A stretch of 64,000 nucleotides of DNA from Larix kaempferi (taxonomy: Eukaryota > Streptophyta > Pinopsida > Pinales > Pinaceae). Shown one piece after another: positions 47,901-62,889 of the stretch (within the stretch, counting starts at the first letter, position 1; the number at the start of each line of letters is the position of its first letter). A model generated the notes under the pieces. That model had not been told where the DNA came from. It ran no database searches and saw only the letters and a program-made list of their open reading frames with translations. The stretch is taken from positions 31,508-95,507 of the forward strand of contig BSBM01001934.1 of NCBI GenBank assembly GCA_027924585.1. The letters are read 5' to 3'. The translations under genes were made by a program, and so were the position numbers.

Positions 47901-49051
47901 TCCCTACCCACATCTCTCTCTCTCCTTGTATACTCCCCCTTCTCTTTAATTCCTCTCATCCTCCCCAAACCCATAATGCCCCTTCTCTCTTTCGCTCTCC
48001 CTACAATCCACCCACTCCTCATCCCATTATCCCTAGCCCCAAACCACCTAATCCTCACATCCTATCCCTACCCCGAATTTCTATCTCTCTCTCTACCCCT
48101 AATATCACTTTCTCTCTACCCCTAACCTCTCTATATCTTTCTACATATAACATTTCTTTATATCTATACTCATAACCCCCCTCTCTCTTTCCCGACCTCT
48201 AACCTCTGTATTTCTCTCTACCTCTAACATATCTTTATATTTCTAACCCTTAATAATAACCTCTCTCATTCACTCTCTCCCCTACTCGTCAACCTAACCC
48301 TAACCTCCATTGGTTTCTCTCTCCCCAATCCCCCGAACACCCACCCTCTCTCACTCTCTAACAATAACCCCCTATCAATCTCCCTACCCCCCCCATTTCT
48401 CTATCTCTTACTCCCACCACAAACTAAACCACCCCCCTCTCTCATGCTCTCTCTCTCTACCTTTTTGTATCCCACCCTCTCTCTTTCTCTCCCAACTCTA
48501 CACCTGAGACTCCTCCATTATACCCCTCTTCTCTTTTACTACCCTACTACCCAAAAACCTAACCCTTTTGATCTGTATATTTTTCTCTCCATCAACTTCA
48601 CTCCTCTCCCTATCCCTAATCACCCCCCTTGTCTCTATCTCTCTCTCTCTCTCTCTCTCAAACCCATACTAATCCACCTATCCCTAACCCTTACCCCTTT
48701 CTCTCTCCCGCTACTCCCTAACACCCCCATGCTCTCTCTCTCTCTCTCTAACACACACACACACACTAACCCCCTACTCGCATCCTTACAAATTCTAGCC
48801 TCCTCCCTCTCTTTCTCCCCCCTCCTGCTCCACCTAACCATTAATACCCCCTATCTCTCTCTTCCCCTCTCTTTGTCTAACCCCTAATCCATGCTAAGCC
48901 CCCCCTCTCTCTCCTATAACCACTAACCAATACCCCCTCTATCTATATCTATATATCTCCTCTATTATGCATAATCCTGACCTCTTTTTATGTTTCTCCT
49001 TATCTCCACAATCCCCCTCCTAACCCCTACACCTAATATCACCCCCTTGTA

Positions 49052-49087
<36 letters not shown>

Positions 49088-50010
49088 TCTTTTCCTCTCT
49101 CTCTCTTTGTCTATCCTACTAATCCACCTACCCATAATGAACAACCCTCCCTCTCTCCTCCTACTCCCTAACATCCCCATGCTCTCTTCATCTCTAACAC
49201 ACACACACACTCATCCCCCTTATCCCACCCATAAAGCTAACCTCCATCCTCCATCTCAATATATCTCCCCTCCTTCTCATAACCATTACTAACCCCCCTC
49301 TCTCACTTCCTTCCCCCTTCCCCCCCTCCCTCGCTCTCTTTCTCTCCTACCACTAAACACCTACATGGTATCTCTCTCTCTCTCTCCATAATCCCCCCTA
49401 TATTTATGTTTCACTTAATCGCCCTACCCCCCTACAAATAAAATCCCCCTAGCTATCTCTCTCCCTATCTACCCACAACTCCCTACAGACATATATATCT
49501 CTCTCCCTATATACTCCCCCTTCTCTTTAATTTCTGTCATCCTACCGAAACCCATAACCTTCCTTCTCTTTCTCTCTCCCTACAATCCACATACTCCTCA
49601 TCCTGTTATCCCTCACCCCAACCCCTCAGTTATCACATCCTAGCCCTACCCCTAATTTATCTTTCTCTCTCTATCGCTAATATCACTCTCTCTACCCGTA
49701 ACCTCTCTATCTCTCTCTACCTCTAAAATATCTTACTCTCTATAATAATAAACCCCCCTCTCTCCTTCCATAACCCCCCTCTGACACCCTTTACACCTAA
49801 CCCCCCCTCTATCTTGTAAAACACTTCCCGATACCCCTTCTCTCCCTCTCTGTCTAAACCCCCTACTCTCCAACTATACCCACTTCTCTCAAACTTCTAT
49901 GATATTCTGCAAAACTCTAAAATCCTAATCCCTACCTCTTTCTCTTCCCTAAATTCCATCCTCCCACTACCCATAATCATCCATCAATGTTCCTTCTCCC
50001 ACTACCCCTC

Positions 50011-50055
<45 letters not shown>

Positions 50056-50900
50056 CAAATCCCCCTACCCCCTACCACTTCTTTCTCTCTCTCTCTCTCT
50101 CCAAATCCCCGTACCCCCTACCACTTCTCTCTCTCTCTCTCTCTCTCCACTACCAACTACCCCCATTCTATCAAAATTCCATTCTCCTCCCCAAACACCT
50201 AACCCTTGTGATGTCTATCTCTTTCTCTCCCCCAACCTCCCTCCTCTTGCTACCACTAATCAACCCCCAAAACTCTCTCTCTCTCTCTCCCCTCTCTCTC
50301 TCTCTCTCTCTCCCTCAATCCCCTAAACATCCACCTACCCATAATCCCCACTCGTATACTCCCTAATACACCCCCCATTCTTTGTCTCTCATCCCTCCTC
50401 CACCTAACCTTTACTAAAACCCTCTCGCATTCTCTATCTTCCCTAATCCTCCACATACCCATAAACCCCACTTGTTTTTCTCTCCTCCAACCACCTAACA
50501 ACAACCCCCCTTTATCTCTAGCTCTCCCTATCTGTTACCCCCCTTCTCTCAAATTGCCATGTAGCTCCCCAAACCCCTAACCCTCCTAATGTCTATATTT
50601 TTCTCTACCCAAACCTCACTCTCCAGTACACCTAATCACCCCCCCATCTCTCTCTCTTTCTCTCAAACCCCTATTCAGCCACTTACTCCTAACCCCCACC
50701 CCTGTTTGTCTCCTCCTAATCCCTGATATCCCACCCACTCTCTCTCTCTCTCTCCTACTATAAATCCTATGATTAACCACTATCTCTCTATCTATCTATC
50801 TATCTACTCCCCTCCTAGTCCTAACCCTTACTAAAACCCTCTCTCATTCTCTCTCTCTCTCCCCTACTGCTCCTCCTATGCATAACACCCATTACTTTCT
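47000..50900 (+). repeat. Segmental duplicate B of the pyrimidine array (left copy)
   Basis: Matches about 51290-55000 in the same order. Anchor pairs: 47017/51310, 'cattatgcataag' at about 47410/51682, 48570/52871, 48965/53230, 50210/54303 and about 50590/54675. Offset is about 4.27-4.30 kb, dropping to about 4.09 kb after an indel. Inside each copy the segment following 'cattatg' repeats once more about 1.55 kb later. Confidence 0.8.
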
Positions 50901-51289
50901 CACTCCCCAAACACCCTACAACCCACCGCCTCTCCTTATCTCTCTTCCAAACTCACTCCCCTATTCCTACCCCTACCAATAACCCCCCCTCTCTCTCTCC
51001 TTCTCTCTCTCCCCCCTCTCTTTCTCTTCCCTCCTCTCCTTAATCCTTACTAATACCCTCCTTCATTCTATATATCCCCTACTCCTCTACCTATGCCTAA
51101 ACCCTACATCTTTCTCTCTCCCTCAACCTCCTAACCCCCATCCCCTCTCTCTACACATAACCCCTTTCTCTCTCCCTAACGCCCCCTCTATCTGCCACTC
51201 CTACTCCCAAAACTAACCAACCAACCCCTCTCTCTATCTCTCCCTCTGCAACTAGCTCCCCCCTTCTTTCTAACTACCATACTCCTCTC

Positions 51290-54164
51290 CAAACCCCTAA
51301 CCCTCCTAACATCTATCTCTTTCTCTCCCCTATACCCCTAATCACTCCCCTTCTCTCTCTCTCTCTAACTCTCTCTCTCTCTCAACCCCCTTCTAGCCCA
51401 CCTAGCCCTAACCCCTACCCCTTTCTCTCTCCCCATACTCCCTAACACCCCTATGATCTCTCTCTAACACACAAGTAAACACACACACCCTAATCCCACC
51501 CTTTTAAATACCCCCTTCCTCCCTCCCTCTCTCCCCTCCTCCTCCACCTAGCAATTACTACCCCCCATTCTCTCTCTTTCACTCTCTTTGTTCTCCCCTA
51601 ACCATTACTATGACCCCCTCTCTCTTTCTCCCCTACAACCACTAACAAAACCCCCTCTATTTCTCCCTATATCTCTCTTCCATTATGCATAAGCCGCACC
51701 TCTCTCTAAGTTTCTCCTTATCTCCCTAATGACCATTCTAACACCTACACCTACACCTAGTATCACCCTAATGGCTCTCTCTCTCTCCCTCTCTCTCTCT
51801 ATGTCTCTTTCTCTCTCCTCCTAATCCACCTACCCTCTACTCCCACCCCTTTATCTCTATCCGTACTCCCTAACACCCACCTTCTCTATTCATATATAAC
51901 ACACAAACACACACACCCCTACTCCAACCCATACAAATAAACCCCCTCCTCCCACTCACTCTATCCCCCCTACTTATCATAACCATTACTAAACCCCTCT
52001 ACAACTTCCTTCCCACCCTCCCCCCTCCCCCCTCTCTCTTTTTCTCTTACTCTCCCACTACTAAACAACCCCCCCTCTATCTCTCTCTCCCTCTCCATAT
52101 CTCCATAATCCCCCCTCTAATTATGTTTCATCTAATCCCCCTACCTCCTACAACTAACAACCCCTTGCTCTCTCCATATCTACCCCCACTTCCCTACCCA
52201 CATCTCTCTCTCTCTCTCTCCCCCTGTATACTCCCCCTTCTCTTTAATTGCTCTCATCCTACCCAAACCCATAACTCCCCCTCTCACTTTCTGTCTCCCT
52301 ACAATCCACACACTCCTCATCCCACTATCCCTAGCCCAAACGCCCTAATCCTCACATCCTAGCCCTACCCCTAATTTATCTATCTCTCTCTCTACCCCTA
52401 ATATAACTCTCCCTCTCTACCCCTAACCTCTCTATCTCTTTCTACATATAACATTTCTTTCTATCTCTAATCATAACCCCGCTCTCTCTTTCCCTACCTC
52501 TAACCTCTTTATCTCTCTCTACCTCTAACATCTCTCTATCTCTCTAACCATTAGTAATATCCCCTTTAATTCCCTCTCTCCCATACTCCTCAACCTAACC
52601 CTAATTGCCATTATTTTCTCTCTCCCCAAACCCCCGAACACCCGCCCTCTCTCTCTATCTAACAATAACCCCCTATCTCTCTCCCTACCCTAACATTTAT
52701 GTATCTCTTACTCCCACCACAAACTAAAAACCCCCTCTCTCATGATCTCTCTCTCTCTCTCTCTCTTTGCACCCCACCCTCTCGCTATCTCTCCTAACTC
52801 TACACCCAAGATTCCTCCACTATACCCCCCATCTCTCTAACTACCCTACTCCTCAAAACCCTAACCCTTTTTATCTCTATATTTTTCTCTCCCACAACTC
52901 CAATACCCCCCCTTCTCTCTCTCTCTCTCTCAACCCCCTACTAATCAACCTATCCCTAAAACCTACCCCTTTCTCTCCCCCCTACTACCTAACTCCCCAT
53001 GCTCTATCTCTCTCTCTAACACACACACACACCTCCTACTCCCACCCTTACAAATTCCATCCTCCTCCCCATCTCTCTCCCCCCTCTTTCTCCACATAAC
53101 CATTACTACCCCCCTCTCTCTCTCTTCCCTTTATTTGTCCTTCCCTAAACAAATGATACACCCCCCTCTCTATCTCCCCTACTACCACTAACCGATCCCC
53201 CCTATATCTCTCTCTATATCTCTCCTCCATTATGAGTAATCCCCACCTCTCTCTATGTTTCTCCTTATCTCCATAATCCCCCTCCTAACCCCTACACCTA
53301 ATATCACTTCCTTGTATCTTCCTCTCTCTCTCTCTCTCTTTATCTCTCCTACTAATACACCTACCCCTAACACCCAACCCTCCATCTCTTCTCCTACTAC
53401 CTAACACTGCCATGATCTCTTCATCCCTAAAACATGAACACACACACACTCATCCCCCTAATCCCACCCATACATCTAACCCCCATCCTCCCTCTCACTC
53501 TCTCTCCCCTCCTTCTCTTAACCATTAATAACCCCCCCCTCTCTTTCTCTCTCTATATATTTATGTTTCACCTAATCCACCTACCCCCTACAAATAAAAA
53601 CCCCCAACTATCTCTCTCCCTATCTACCCCCACCTCCCTACCGACATATATCTCTCTCTACCTATATACTTCTCCTTCTCTCTAATTTATCTCATACTCC
53701 CCAAACCCATAACCTAGCTTCTCTTTCTCTCTCCCTACAATCCACTCACTCCTCATCCCGTTATCTCTAACCCGAACCCCTTAGTTCTCACATTCTATCC
53801 CTACCCCTAATTTATCTCTCTCTCTCTACCCCTAATATCACTCCCTCTACCCCTAAACTCTCTATCTCTCTCTACCTGTAAAATATATTACTCTCTCTAA
53901 TCATACCCCCCATCTATCCTTCCATAACCCCCATCTTACACCCCCTACACCTAACCCCCCTCTCTCTTGTAAAACACTTCTCCATACCCCTTTCCTCTCT
54001 CTCTCTAAACCCCCCACTCTTCTACTATACCCACATCTCTCAAACTTCCATGATATTCCCCAATGTCCATCCTCCCACTAACCATTATCATCCCTCAATG
54101 TCCCTCCTCCCATTACAAATAATACCCCCCCTCTCTCTCTCTCCAAATACCCCTACCCCCTACC

Positions 54165-54227
<63 letters not shown>

Positions 54228-54811
54228 CCCAACTACCCCATTCCTCAACTACACCCCATTCTCTCAAACTTCCATTCTCCTCCCCAAACACCTAACCCTC
54301 ATGATCTCTATCTCTTTATCTCCCTCAACCTCCCTCCTCCCCTTACAACTAATAAACCCTTAAAACTCTCTCTCTCTCTCTCTCTCAACCCCTTAAACAT
54401 CCACCTACCCATAATCCTCAACCCCCATACTCCCTAATACACCCCCCATTCTCTATCTCTCCCCCTTCCTCTCCCTAACCTTACTAAAACCCTCTCACAT
54501 TCTCTATCTCCCTAATCCTCCACGTAATCCTAAACCCCACTTTTTTCTCTCTACTCCAACCACCTAACAACGACCCCGCCCTCTCTCTAGCTCTCTCTAT
54601 CTGTCACCCCCCTTCTCTCAAATTTCCATGTACCTCCCAAATATCTATCTGTCACCCTAAACCCCTAACCTTCCTAATATCTATCTTTTTCTCTACCCAA
54701 ACCTCACTCCCCACTACACCTAATCACCCCCGAACTCTCTCTCTCTCTCAAACCCCTACTCATCCCACTTACCCCTAGTCCCCACCCCTCTTTGTCTTCC
54801 CTCTCTCTCTC

Positions 54812-54853
<42 letters not shown>

Positions 54854-55000
54854 ACCTATATACTCCCTTCCTAGTCCTAACCCTACTAAAACACTCTCTC
54901 ATTCTCTCTCCCCCCATATTCCTCATACGCTTAACCCCCCTGCTTTGTCACTCCCCCAAACACCCTAAAACCCACCTCCCCCTACTCCTACTCCTACCAA
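51290..55000 (+). repeat. Segmental duplicate B of the pyrimidine array (right copy)
   Basis: Right partner of 47000-50900. Shared features include the 'aacacacaagtaaacacac' versus (CA)n block, the 'cctccctccctctctcccctcc' block, and 'ctctccaaat.cccctacccc' followed by a long (CT)n near 54140-54225. Confidence 0.8.
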
Positions 55001-55219
55001 TAACCCTCCCTTCTCTCTCTCTCTCTCTCACTCTCCCCCTATCCCCCCCTCTTTGTCTCTTCCCTCCTCCCCCTAATCCTTACTAACACCCTATTTAATT
55101 CTATCTCTCTCATATTCCTCTACATATTCCTAACCCCTAATTCTTTCTATCTCCCTCAACCAACTAATGCCCACCTCATCTCTCTCTACACATAACCCCT
55201 TGCTCTCTCCCTAATGCTC

Positions 55220-55406
55220 TTCAAAATATACCCACTTCTCTCAAAACTTCCATGCTATTCCCCAAAACTCTAAACTCCTAATCCCCACCTCTTTATCTCC
55301 CCCAATGACCATCGTCCCACTACCCATAATCATCCCTCAATGTCCCTAATCTCACTACCCCTAATCCCTCCTCTCTTTGTCTCTCCAAATCCCCATACCC
55401 CCTACC

Positions 55407-55445
<39 letters not shown>

Positions 55446-56545
55446 ATCCCAACTGCCCCATTCCTCAACTATACCCCATTCTCTCAAACTTCCATTCTCC
55501 TCACCAAAAACTTAACCCTCATGATCTCAATATCTTTATCTTCCCCAACCTCCCTCCTCTCTTTACCACTAATCAACCCCCTAAACATCCACCTACCCAT
55601 AATCATCACCTCCCATACTCCCCTAATACAACCCGCATTCTCTATCTCCCCCCCTCCTCACCCTAACCCTTACTAAAACCCTCTCACATTCTCTATCTCC
55701 CCTAATCCTCCATGTATGCCTAAAACCCCACTTTTTTCGCTCTCCCCCCCCAACCACCTAACACCAACCCACCTCTCTCTCTAGCTCTCTCTATCAGTCA
55801 CCCCCTTCTTTACCCAAACCTCACTCCTCCCTACACCTAATCACCCCCCAACTCTCTTTATCTCTCTCAAACCCCTATTCATCCACCTACCCCTAACCCC
55901 CACCCCTTTTTGTCTCCTCCTAATCTCTGATACCCCCCCTCTCTCTCTTCTAGAGCATACTATAAAACCCTATGATTAAACACTATCTCTCTCTCTCTCT
56001 CTATCTATCTACCGATCTACTCCCCTCCTAGTCCTAACCCTTACTAAAACCCTCTCTCATTCTCTCTGTCCCCTACTCCTCCTTTGCCTAACCCCAACTA
56101 CTTTCTCACTACCCAAACACCCTACAACCCACTTCCCCTCCTTATATCTCTCCCAAACTCACACCCCTACTCCTACCCCTAACTATAAACCCCCCCTCTC
56201 TCTCTCCCTCTCTCTCACCCTATCCCCCCCATCTCCCTCTCTCTTCCCTCCTCCCCCTAATTATTACTAACATCCTCTTTAATTCTATCTCTCCCATACT
56301 CCTCTACCTATGCCTAACCCCTACTTATTTCTCTTTCCCTCAACGCCCTAATTACCACCCCCTCTCTCTCTCCACATAATCCCCTGCTCTCACCCTAACA
56401 CCCCCATATTTCTCCCTCTCCTACTCGCAACACTAACCAACCGACCCCTCTCTATGTCTCTCCCTCAGCAACAAGCTCCCCCTTCTTTGTAACTACCCTA
56501 CTCCTCCTGAAAACCCTAACTCTCCTAATCTCTATCACTTTCTCT
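55220..56545 (+). repeat. Third partial copy, matching 49870-51330
   Basis: 'aacttccatgctattcccc' at about 55247 matches about 49893 and 54046. 'actataaaaccctatgatta' at about 55969 matches about 50758. 'ccctcaacgccctaatta' at about 56337 matches about 51122. The offset to the first copy is about 5.2-5.35 kb. A third tier of duplication is therefore present next to duplicate B. Confidence 0.72.
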
Positions 56546-56981
56546 CCCCCCAAATCAAGTCCTCCCCATACCCCTAATCACCCCCCACTTTCTCTTTCTC
56601 TCTCTCTCTCTTAAACCCCTACCAACAAACCTATCCTTAACCCTACCCCTTTCTCTCTCTACTTACTTCCTAACATGATCCATTTCTCTCTAGCACACAA
56701 ACACTCAGCCCCTACTCCCACCTTGAAAACTAGTCCACTCCTACCTATCTCTCTCACTCCCCTCCTCCCCCTAACCCTTTCTACCCCAACTCTCTCTCTT
56801 TCTCTCTATTTGTCTTCAGCTAAACTTTACTACTCCCACTCTCTCTCCATCTATCCCCTAGTAACACTAACAAACCCTCCCTCTATCTCTCTCTCTACAT
56901 ATCTCCCATTGATCCATAATACCCACTCCCCAACACCCCTCCTCTTCCCTACCCCTAATCTACCTACTTTTGATATCCATA

Positions 56982-57019
<38 letters not shown>

Positions 57020-57868
57020 CAACCCGCTACTTCTAAACTATATATCAATTATCTCTTACTACCCTACTCCTGCCCAAAAAACTAACCCTCTTGATCTATG
57101 TCTCTTTCTATCCCTGAACATCCCTCCACACCTCTACCCCTAATCATTTCCCCCTCATCACTCTCTCTCCCTCTCTCTCTCTCATTCTCTCAATCCCCTA
57201 CTCCACCTACCAATAACACCCACCCCACTCTCTCTACCACTACATCCTAACTGCCTCCCACTCTCTCTCTCTTTAACATCTCATCTTAACTACCCCCCCA
57301 CTCTCTCTATCTATATCTCTCTGTCTCCCTACTTCAATTAGCCATTCCTTAATTATACCCCTCTTATTTCTAACCCTCCTAATATCTATCTCTTTCTATA
57401 CCCCAACCCCCCTCCCCCTACCCTTAATAATCCCCCCTCACTATCTCTCACACACTCTTTGTCTCTCTCACTCACTCACTCCTTCAACACCCCTACTAAT
57501 CAAGCTAGCCTTAACCCCCACCCCTCTATCTCTACCTACTCCCTAACACCCCTCCACTATATATTTCTTTACACATATAGACTCACCTCCCTACTCCCAC
57601 CCTCCTTCCCTCTTTCTCCCAGATCCACCAACTAAACCTTAATAACCCCCTCTCTCACTATCTCTCCCTCTACTCTCTAATAGCATGACCCCCTTCTCTC
57701 TCTCACCTCTACTCCTACTACTACCACTAAATACCCCATATCTCTCTATCCCCTCCTCCCCCTAACCCTTGCTAAATCACTCTCCCATTCCTCTCTCCCC
57801 CATACTCCTCCAACTACCTCTAAACCTCTCTTTTTTCTCTCTCCTCCATCCCCCTAACAACCAACTCT

Positions 57869-57923
<55 letters not shown>

Positions 57924-58427
57924 CCTCTCTCACCCGATTCTCTCAAAATGTCATGCTCCTCCCAAAACCTCTAACCTTCATGGCCTCTATAGATTTATAT
58001 ACCCAAACCTCCCTCCTCCCCCTACACCTAATCAACATCAAATATCTCTCTATCTCTCTCTAAAACCCCTACTCATCCACTTACCCATAACCCCCACCCA
58101 TCTCTCCCACTAATTAATAAAATCACCCTACTCTCTTTCTCTCTCTTACCACCATTCTCTTACACATACAACTAACCCTTCTCTCCCTCTCTCACCCTTC
58201 CTCCCCCTAACCCTTACTAATATTGTCTATCATTCACTCTCTCCCCTACTCCTCCAAGTATGCCTAACCCCCTAATACCCAACCCTCCTATATTTATCTC
58301 TCTTACACACTCAATCCCCTAATCCTACTCCTACTGCTACCACTATCCCCCGGTCTCTCTCTCTCCCTAACGCTTATTAACACCCTCTCTAATTCTCTCT
58401 CTCCCCTAGTACTCCTCCACCTAGTTT

Positions 58428-58461
<34 letters not shown>

Positions 58462-59082
58462 CCTCTCTCCCTCTCTCTCTCTCTCCCTTTCTCTCTCTCC
58501 CTAACCCTAACCCTTACTAACACCCTCTCTCATTCTCTCTCTCAGATACTCCTCCACCTAGGCCTAATCCCCATTACTTTTTCTCTCCCCAAACCTCATA
58601 ACACCCTCCCTCTTGCTCTATACCCATACTTCCCTCTCTCTCCCTAACCCACCCTCTTTCTCTCTCTCCTAATACAAACACTAACCAACTCACCCCCTCT
58701 CTCTCTACAACTTCCCCCCACTCTCTCTCACAACTCCACACCCTAGTCTCCTCAAATATACCCCCCTTCTCTTTAAATTCCATACTCATCCGCTATCCCA
58801 TTACACTCCTCATCTCTATCTCTTTTTCTCCTAGAAATCCACTCCTCCATACTCATCTCCTAACCCTTACTAAAACCATCTCTCACTCTATGTATCCCCT
58901 ACTCCTCCAAATAGCCCTCAGCCCCCCTTTCTCTCTCCCCCAACACCCTAACACCCACCGTCTTTCCCCCTCTCTCTTTAGACCTAACACCCCTATCACT
59001 CCCTAAACCCCCTATCTCTCTCTCTCTCTCTCCTAACCCTACAACTAAACACCCTCCCATCTCTCTCTCTCTCTCTCTCTCT

Positions 59083-60062
59083 TCATATATATATATATAT
59101 TCCACACATAACTATTCCTTAAGTATACACCCCCTGTACCTAACTTCCCTACTCCTCCCAAAACCTTTAACCCTCATGATATCTATCTCTTTCTATCCCC
59201 AAACCCCTTCCTCCCCATTACCCCTAATAACCTCCCTTAGTTCTCTTTCTCTCTCTCAATCAACCCCCTACTCCTCCACCTTCCCCTTATCCCCACTCCT
59301 ATATCTCTCCCTCTACTCCTTAACAAAAACCCTCTCTCCCTCTCTAAAAAAATCCCCTTACTCCTCTTCCTATCGCTATCCCCCCACCCCTCTCCCTCTC
59401 TCCCTCTAGTCCATAAAACCACCACACTCTTTCTCTCTCTCTCTCTCTCCACCCTTAACCCAAATCCCCCTACTCTCTTATTCTTTCTCCTAATCCACCT
59501 CCCCCTATCAATAGCCAACTCCCCACCATATCTCTCTTTCTATATGTCTATATATCTATCTATGTATCTATCTATATACCACTACCTCCTTTTGCACCCC
59601 TCTTTATCTCTCCCCTTATACTCCCCCCTTCTCTTTAAATTATATCCCTCATCGCCAAACCCATAATATCCCTCTCTCTCTCTCTCTCTCTACCCCAACA
59701 CCCTACTCTGCATCCCCATATCCCTATCCCCCTCTCTTTCCCCACACCTAACTCCCCAGTTCTCACCCACCTACCCCTACCCCCAATCTCTCTCTCTCTC
59801 TCTCTCTCTACTCATAACTCCCCTCTTTATCTCCATAACCCCCCTCCTTCTCCACCTACCCCTAATGCCCCCTCTCTCCTAATCCCCCCTACCACTTATC
59901 TCTCTCCCTTTGTCTCTCTCTCACTCTCCTGCCACTACAAACCACCCCACTCCTCAACCATAACCCCCTTCTCTATAACCATCCATATTGAAATCCTTAA
60001 CCCTCATTATATTTATCTCTTTCTCTCTCCCAATCTCCATCCTCCCCCCACCCCATAATCAT

Positions 60063-60130
<68 letters not shown>

Positions 60131-62853
60131 ACAAACACACACACACACACACACATAACCCCCTAAGAATCCACCTACCCATATCTCTCTCCCCATAATC
60201 CCTAATAGCATGCCCCAACCGTCTCTCTCTCACCTATACTCCAACCCCTACCACTAACCCCCTTACCTCTCTCTCTCCCCTTCTCCCCCAACCCTAAAAC
60301 CCAGTTCTTTCTCTCTTCTCTAGCCCCCTAACACCCACCCTCTCTCTCTCTCCCTCACCCCCCTTCTCTCAAATTGTCATGATACTCACAAAACCCATAA
60401 CCCTCATGATCTCTATATATTTATCTACCCCAACCTCCCTCACCCCCTACAACTAATCACCCCCCATATCTCTCTCACTCTCTCAAACCTCTACTCATCT
60501 AATTAGCCATAACTGCTACCCCTCTCTCCCCTTAATCAGTAAAACCCCCCCACATTCTCTCTCTCTAAACCCCCTTCATATTACCCCTAAAACTAAACTC
60601 TCTCTCTCTCTATCTCTCCCCCCCTCCTCACACTAACCCTCACTAAAACCTTTATCATTCTCTCTCTCCCCTACTCCTCCAACTATGCCTAACTCGCACT
60701 ACTTTCTCTCTCCTATAACACCCCTAACACACAACCATCCATTCATTATCTATCTTACACACTCACCTCCCCTAATCCTACCACTACCACTACCATACCC
60801 TCCCTCTCTCCTTGCCCCACCAACCCTAACTAACATGCTCTCTAATACTCTCTCTCTCTCCCCTACTCCTCCACATACTCTATCTCTCCCCTAACCCTTA
60901 CTAACACCCTCTCTCATTCTCTTCATCCTCTATGCCTAACCCCCACTACTTTCTCTCTCCCTAAACTCCCTAACACCCACCCTCTCTCTCTGTCTACCCC
61001 TACCCCCTCTCTCTCCCTAACCCCCCTTCTTTATCTCTCCTACTCCCAACACTAACCAAGCCACCCCCCCTCTCTCTCTCTCCGAACTCGACACACTAAA
61101 CTACTTAACTATACCCACCTTCTCTTTGACTTCCATACTCTTCATGAATCCCCTAACATTCCTGATATCTATCTCTTTCTCTCCCTTAACTCCACTCATC
61201 CCCCTACCCCTAATCACCCCCAACCTTGACTCTCTCTCTCTCTTAAACCCCTACTAGTCCACATATCCCTAACACCACCCCTTTCTCTCTCTCTACTTAC
61301 TCCCTAGACACCCATACTCTATCTCCCTAACACACACACACACACTCAAACTTGTACTCACACCCCAACAATTACTCCCCTCCTACCTCTCTCTCTCTCT
61401 CTCTCTCTCTCTTACCTCCTCCCCCCTAACCCTTACTAACCCCTTCTCTCTCTTTCTCTTGATTTCCTCCCTTAACAGTTAATATCCCCCTTCTCCCTCC
61501 CTCTCTCCCCTAATTCCACTAACCAATCCCCCTATATCTCTATCTTTATATCCCTTCCTCAAACACAAGCCCTTCCTCCCCTAATCTCTCTCTCTCCCTC
61601 TCTCTCTCTTTACCCCCAACCACCTTCTACTAAACTATATATCAATTCTCTCTAACTAGTCCTCTTCCCCCAGCCCCATTCAACCCCCTACAGCTAATCA
61701 TCACCCCCCATCTCTCTCTCTCTCTCTCAACCCCCAACTCCACCAGCCCATAACCCCTACCCCTCTCTCTCCCCCTAGTCTGTAACACCACCCCACTCAC
61801 ACCCCACTACTCCAACTGCTTCCACTAACTCCTCTCCTCTATCTCTTTTTCTCCCCTCCTCCCCTAAATCCTTAGTAAAACCATATCTCACTCTATCTCT
61901 CTCCCCTACTATTGCACCTACCTCTAACATCACCCTCTCTCTATATCTCTACTACACACCCCCTTACTCCTTAGCTATACTAAACTTCTGTCTAACTTCT
62001 CCACTCCTCCACAAACCCCTAACCCTCTTGATCTATATTCTCTATATCTCACCCAATTCCCTAACACCCACCCCTAATAACACCTCATCAACTCTCTCTA
62101 TCTCTCTCTCTCTCTCTCTACCCCCTACTAATCCATCTACCCCTATTAGCCACCCTTCTCTCTCTCCCTCAAATCCCTCCTCCCCTAAATCCTTAGTAAA
62201 ACCATCTCTCTATCTCTCTAGTACACACCCCTTACTCCTCAACTATACTAAACCTCTCTAACTTCTCCACTACTGCCCAACACCCCTAACCCTCTTGATC
62301 TCTATCTATATATCTCTTTCAATTCCCTACCACCCACCTTTAATAACACCTCATCAACTCTCTCTCTCTCTCTACCCCAAACAACCACCCTTTTCTCGCT
62401 CCCCCAAATCCCTAACAATCATGAACTCTCTCTCTATCTCTCTCTCTCATAGTCACACTCACCTCCCTACTCCCAACCCATATAACTGAACCCCTCCTCT
62501 CTCTCTATCTCCCACCTACCTGCTAACCATTACTAGCTCCCTCTATCACTCTCTCTCCTCCATACTTGTCCACACACCCCCAATTCCCCATCTATTTATG
62601 TCTCCCCAAACCACTAAAAACCCACCTTCTCTCCCTCTCTCTTTGTCTACCTTAAACCCAACCTCTCTCTCTCTGTCTCTACACCCCCTTCTCTCTCTAT
62701 TCATGACTCTCTATCTCTCTCTCTCACCCAAATCCACACCTTTTACTCCTAAAATATACCCCCCTTACCTATTAATACCCTACTCCTTCCCCTACAACTA
62801 ACCCTCCTCTCTCTGGCTTCCTCTCCCTCCCCCTCCCTCTAGACCTCCCACTA

Positions 62854-62889
<36 letters not shown>

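Noticed and set aside
48000-50000. CRISPR-like regularly spaced repeats
   Set aside because: Repeats are low-complexity, irregularly spaced and in a plant-type sequence. There are no unique spacers and no cas genes.
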